A stretch of DNA of 64,000 nucleotides from the NCBI RefSeq assembly GCF_000321225.1, contig NW_004451007.1, positions 499,944 through 563,943 on the forward strand, written 5' to 3'. The notes under the pieces were generated by a model, which made no database searches, had not been told where the DNA came from, and worked only from the letters and a program-made list of their open reading frames with translations. Source of the DNA: Odobenus rosmarus divergens. Taxonomy: Eukaryota > Chordata > Mammalia > Carnivora > Odobenidae. Positions 60,283 through 64,000 of the stretch are shown piece after piece; the stretch's first letter is position 1; each line of letters opens with the position of its first letter. The translations under genes were made by a program, and so were the position numbers.

Positions 60283-60523
60283 ACACAAGATGTCCAGAGA
60301 CACCTGGGTGGTACAGTCAGTTAAGTTCGGATTCTTGGTTTCGGCTCAGGTCATGAGCATGAGCCCTGCATCCGGAGTCTGCTTGAGATTCTCTGCCTCT
60401 GCCCCTCCCCACACTCGTGCTCTCTTTCTCTCTCTCTCTCTGTCTCTTTCTCTCTCTCTCTCAAATAAATAAATAAATAAATAAATAAAATCTTTAAAAA
60501 AAAAACCCCACACAGGATGCCCA
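60283..60523 (+). mobile_element. CAN SINE (SINEC) nested in MER53, 14-bp target duplication
   Basis: The body is 60297-60509. The head is GAGACACCTGGGTGGTACAG, with 'cggctcaggtcatgagcat' after it, then a shortened middle, a long CT run (60428-60460) and a tail of six AAAT units. Direct repeats ACACAAGATGTCCA (60283-60296) and ACACAGGATGCCCA (60510-60523) match at 12 of 14 positions. Confidence 0.94.
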
Positions 60524-60558
60524 TTTAAATTTGAATTTCAGAGAAACCACACTGTTAC

Positions 60559-60613
60559 TTTTTTAGTGTAAGTATGTCCCATGTAATATTTGGGACATAC
60601 TTATACTAAAAAA
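60559..60613 (+). ncRNA. miR-1302-like hairpin (candidate)
   Basis: A 23-base arm (60559-60581) pairs with 60591-60613 across a 9-base loop, with a single G:T pair. The 3' arm contains TTGGGACATACTTATACTA (60590-60608), which differs from the remembered human miR-1302 by one base (A for G in the TATGC part). The hairpin is a structural part of MER53. Expression and processing here are unproven. Confidence 0.45.
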
Positions 60614-60680
60614 TTATTTATGTGATAGTCAAATTCAGCTGTGCTTCTTGTGTTCTTATTTGCAAAATCTGGTGGCACTA

Positions 60681-61959
60681 CTCAGAAGTCTTTCTTCTAT
60701 AAGGCAGCTCCTTGCTCTTGAATCTGGCTTCTGTCTTTGCAATGCTCTGCAGATCATACCTTGTTCTATCCCAGTACAGAAAAAGTATGTCAACAAGATG
60801 TTGGTCTCTGTAATTTGGCTTCTGTCTGAATTTCCAGCCCATCATTAGCAACTTGTCAGCTAAGACTATAACCTTCTCCATGACTTCCTTTGCCAATTTT
60901 TAAATAATATATATATATATATATATATAGCTATCAAAAATGCTTTGTATAATTGACTTTCTTTTAGAATAAAGAAGAACATAGGAGTTTGCATTTGGCT
61001 TGACCCGGTTCAACTATAAACAGCCTTTGTGTGTGTTGCAGTCAAAGGTGCTAGAACATCTGAGAATCTAAATCACTAGGTAGACATGGAAAGCTTAGAG
61101 GGGATTTTGTTTTCTCCGGCCCATTGGCGTCACTTACTCTGTAAACCAAAAGATAGGTAGGGCTTCCATTGACTTTCTGGTTAAATTTTAGCACAATGCA
61201 TAATCCATGAATGGGTACACACCAGTTAGTATAATCTTGCCTGTGATTCCCTAAATCCTCCATTATTAGGTAGATGAATAATGAGATAAAGGCCCTTCTA
61301 ATATTTTACAAGCACATTGGCCTGTGGAACTAAGTAGCTGATTGTAGATAAAGTTGGGAAATCAACTAAATTGTGATTTAGTCATCAAACTACATTTTTA
61401 AACATTTCCCCTTAGATAAATAGTGAGAAAATTTCTAGATTGTGAAAATATTTCTACATTGAGAGTTATTTGAAATGTAAAATAAAAAAGAAAGCTCTTA
61501 GTAAATATTTTCAAATGAAATATGCATTTCCAAATGTTAACATGGTGACCAAAAAATCTTGGAATGTTTCATAGATATTTTGAAAATCCTTCAAATACAG
61601 AAAAAAAGGGATATTTGTATATATTTATGTATGGATAGATATATACAATTTATTTTTCTATCTGTGTATCTATCCTTCCTTTCATCCATCCCCCATCCAT
61701 CATCTATTTCTATCTCATTACTTATCTTTGCTTAAAAAATAAGCTAGAAAGAAATCAACCAAGAACTATCCTGGAATTAGGGGAAATTTATATTTTCTTC
61801 TCTATGATTGTGTCTATTTTCTAAGTTTTTAAGAATAAACCTATTGTAGTTATCTAAGTATGAAAAGGTAATCAATATTGGTATGTGGACTAAAGAGTAT
61901 AAGTTTCTTTTAATAGCTTTTTGTAATCTAACATTGTTATGCTGTTGTTCAATGTCATC
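60681..61959. other. Noncoding DNA with microsatellites
   Basis: An AT run is at 60906-60930 and an ATCT/TCCA-rich patch at 61660-61712. The 70-codon ORF (minus, 61051-61263) has no recognised domain. Confidence 0.55.
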
Positions 61960-62170
61960 AGAAATATTTGTTCAACCAACACTCGTGCCTTCATTCAGTC
62001 ATCCAGGAAAGAGTTTTTGAATGTCAACTATATGCTAAGCATACTGCCAGATAATGTTGGTGGAAAGACAAATAAGACGTGATTTCTATTATCAAAGACC
62101 TCACAATCTAGTAAAAAGGAGATTAGGCATACAAAGAGAAAAATGATCATGCTATACAATGAGTGCCAAT
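61960..62170 (-). mobile_element. L2 LINE 3' end, antisense
   Basis: Reversed L2 end: 'gaaatatttgttcaaccaa' near 61961, 'ttcattcagtcatccagga' near 61991, 'caactatatgctaagcata' near 62025, 'caaagacctcacaatctag' near 62093, and 'gatcatgctatacaatgag' near 62146. Confidence 0.78.
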
Positions 62171-62389
62171 ATTTGGACAGAGTTAGATAAATAAACCAAA
62201 CTTACCTGGAGGAACTGGGGAGGTTTCTGGGAGAAGAGACTCAAGTAAGGCCTTGAGAATATTCTAGGCCTCTCATTGGGAGAGCAGACATTTTAGGAAG
62301 AGAGATCTATGTTTGTTAAGGCTTGCCTATTAGTTGTTTATTTCATCAATGTCCTATTAGACAATTAGACATTTCCTGTACTTCTCTGT

Positions 62390-62580
62390 GTAAGTGTCAT
62401 GATGCATATCCTCAAAGCTTAATCTTTGTGCACATCTACGCTTATTTCTAGGTTGAAGGAGGATTCTAAAAGTAAAATTGCAAAGTTAATTGTTTCTGAA
62501 TGTTCTCAAGGCTTCAGATACAATCTGCCAAATTATTTAAATGGTTGGATTGATTCACACTCCCATCTACAAGGAATTAA
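62390..62580 (-). mobile_element. Old L1 ORF2 end fragment, antisense (probable)
   Basis: 'ttctaaaagtaaaattgca' near 62464, 'tctgccaaattatttaaat' near 62525 and 'gattcacactcccatctac' near 62552 follow the reversed C-terminal region of L1M/HAL1 ORF2. Confidence 0.6.
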
Positions 62581-62869
62581 AGAGAAAAAAACAACTAAGC
62601 ATAAAACTCAAGTAGAGAGAAAAATAAAATAAGCCAAAAGAAATTAGTAGGATAAAATTCATTGCATAAAATTAATTTAAGATAGATGAAAATCATGAAA
62701 AAGAAAGTGGGAAAAGCAAATATACAAAATTATTGAAATGACAAAGCAAAAAAGAATTGTCCAACAGATCTAGCCAAAGAATAGAGAGGGAAAAAAAATA
62801 CAGTGGTTCCTTAACTTTTAGGTTTTGTATAAGCTGTGGCCCATTTCATTTGTTCTCTTTGTGACCTAT

Positions 62870-63370
62870 CTTCTATACATTTTAAAAATTAAAGACTATT
62901 TCTTAGGGCAGTTTTAAATTCACAGGAAAATTGAAAGGAAGGTAGAGAAAGTTTCCATAGACCCCCTGCCCCACATGTGCATAGCCTCCCCATTATCAAC
63001 TACCCCTCCTCCACAGAGTGGTACATTCATTACAGTTGATGAACCGGCCTCGACACGTCATAATCATGCAAAGTCCATCACTTCCATTAGGGTTCGCTCT
63101 TGGTATTGAACATGCTATGGGCCTAGACAAATCTGTAATGACTTGTATCCATGATTGCAGTATCATGCAGAGTATTTTCACTGCCCCTGAGTTCTGCCTA
63201 TTCATCTCTCTTACACATTGTTTTTTAAGGATTTTTTTGATGAGGAAATCCTCCAACATCTTAAACTGGGCCAAGAATGGTTGTGGCCAAAAAAAAAAAA
63301 AAGTTTGAAACATATTTGTTGATAAATTCATATTGACTAAAAGTTCATAAGTATTTTATAGTTCTCCACC
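62870..63370 (-). mobile_element. Old L1 3' UTR (L1MC/L1MD-like), antisense
   Basis: Reversed 3' UTR: 'gggcagttttaaattcaca' near 62907, 'cctccccattatcaactac' near 62986, 'gtccatcacttccattagg' near 63073, 'gtatccatgattgcagtat' near 63146, and 'ttctgcctattcatctctc' near 63191. The ORFs of 96 and 111 codons on opposite strands here are translations of this element. Confidence 0.75.
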
Positions 63371-63529
63371 TTCCACTCAACTTCTTTTTCCCAGTTGTGA
63401 CTTCGTCTACAGCATCTTATACTTATCATGCCTTATTTTAACCAAGACTCTCTTTGCTTGTGTAATATAATCAACAACACAACCAAGAGCAAAACAAGAG
63501 AGTGTAATCATGATGATGATGAACTTTGA

Positions 63530-63735
63530 GGATAGAGCTGAGTTTGAGTCCAAGTTGTGCCATATGCAAATTGTATGTCTTTGGCTAAGGTACCTAAACT
63601 TTCTGTGGTTAAAAAGATATAATCTTAATACCTGCCACATTGATTTCTTATAAGGAATATATTTGGTTTAATGTATGTTAAGTAGTGCTTCACAAATACT
63701 ATATGCTCAATAAATGTTAGCAACTACTATTATCT
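63530..63735 (+). mobile_element. MIR SINE
   Basis: Sense MIR: 'ctgagtttgagtccaagtt' near 63539, 'ttggctaaggtacctaaac' near 63581, 'taatacctgccacattgat' near 63626, and the tail 'tatgctcaataaatgttag' near 63702. Confidence 0.88.
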
Positions 63736-63860
63736 CCCAGAATCCCCAAACTGAGAACCTCTTTGTCTCCCCATCATCTCCGATTCCCACATCAAGAACA
63801 TTAGCCCTTTCTGGTCAGTCTAATTAATGCATTATTGCTGCTATGGTAGCTTAATTACTT
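63736..63860. other. Noncoding spacer
   Basis: Nothing recognised between the MIR and the terminal L1. Confidence 0.5.
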
Positions 63861-64000
63861 TTCTTTTTATTTTTTTATTGTTAGGTTAATCACCATACAT
63901 TACATCATTAGTTCTTGATGTAGTGTTCCATGATTCATTGTTTGTGCATAACACCCAGTGCTCCACGCAGAATGTGCCCTCTTTAATACCCATCACCAGA
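63861..64000 (-). mobile_element. Carnivoran L1 3' end, minus strand, cut by window edge
   Basis: The reversed end of a carnivoran L1: a T-rich start at 63861, 'aatcaccatacattacatc' near 63888, 'agttcttgatgtagtgttcc' near 63910, and 'cataacacccagtgctcca' near 63946. Divergence from the remembered consensus is low, so it is probably the youngest L1 here. Its length cannot be seen. Confidence 0.88.

Larger units (their letters stand above)
60265..60680. mobile_element. MER53 palindromic DNA transposon with nested SINE
   Basis: The left end 'atttccagataaaac' near 60269 and the right end 'tttgcaaaatctggtggca' near 60660 are complementary, and complementarity continues inward to a central hairpin at 60559-60613. 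The left arm is split by the CAN SINE at 60297-60509. This layout, an almost entirely palindromic nonautonomous element, is that of MER53, the source of the miR-1302 family. Confidence 0.8.

Noticed and set aside
62996..63331. Overlapping ORFs of 111 and 96 codons on opposite strands
   Set aside because: Both translate an old L1 3' UTR in antisense; the Phe/Lys runs come from a poly-A tract.

Overview
This is noncoding nuclear DNA from a mammal of the order Carnivora. Eight CAN-type (SINEC) tRNA-Lys-derived SINEs are present, each with a tRNA-like head, a CT-rich body, an AAATAAATAAAAT tail and direct repeats at both ends. There are also several L1 3' ends of the carnivoran type. All eight SINEs carry the older 'ggctcaggtcatgatccc' type of head. 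I see none of the dog-specific recent subtype, which would be expected several times in 64 kb of dog DNA. An arctoid (bear, weasel or seal group) is therefore more likely than a canid, but this is inference from SINE type alone.

I find no protein-coding gene, rRNA, functional tRNA or CpG island. The DNA is AT-rich. The longest ORF is 120 codons and every ORF looks like chance or lies in a transposon. The window is intergenic or deep inside a very long intron.

Layout. 0.06-0.85 kb: L2 antisense. 4.56-6.69 kb: long L2 in sense, with a decayed reverse-transcriptase active site. 8.5-11.5 kb: three SINEs and a MIR. 13.4-20.4 kb: L1 block with four segments in changing orientation (+, -, +, -). 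21-25 kb: hAT and L1 remnants plus two SINEs. 26-36 kb: mostly single-copy DNA with MER20, MIR, L2, an ERVL-like LTR, two Tigger-type elements and several microsatellites. 36-45 kb: decayed A-rich DNA, an MLT1 LTR and two carnivoran L1 3' ends in opposite orientation. 48.3-54.1 kb: long old L1 split by a Tigger element, followed by a younger L1 fragment that carries a tiny L1 insertion with an apparent 3' transduction, then an LTR. 56-64 kb: a SINE, L1, MIR and L2 remnants, a MER53 element whose hairpin nearly matches miR-1302, and an L1 3' end running off the window.

No gene network can be described. The interest lies in nested insertions that give a relative chronology, and in three details: the miR-1302-like hairpin, the L1 3' transduction, and a 29-bp segment copied into an L1 3' UTR. 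Family names such as MER20, MER2, MER53 and MLT1 come from memory of their consensus sequences, not from a database search.
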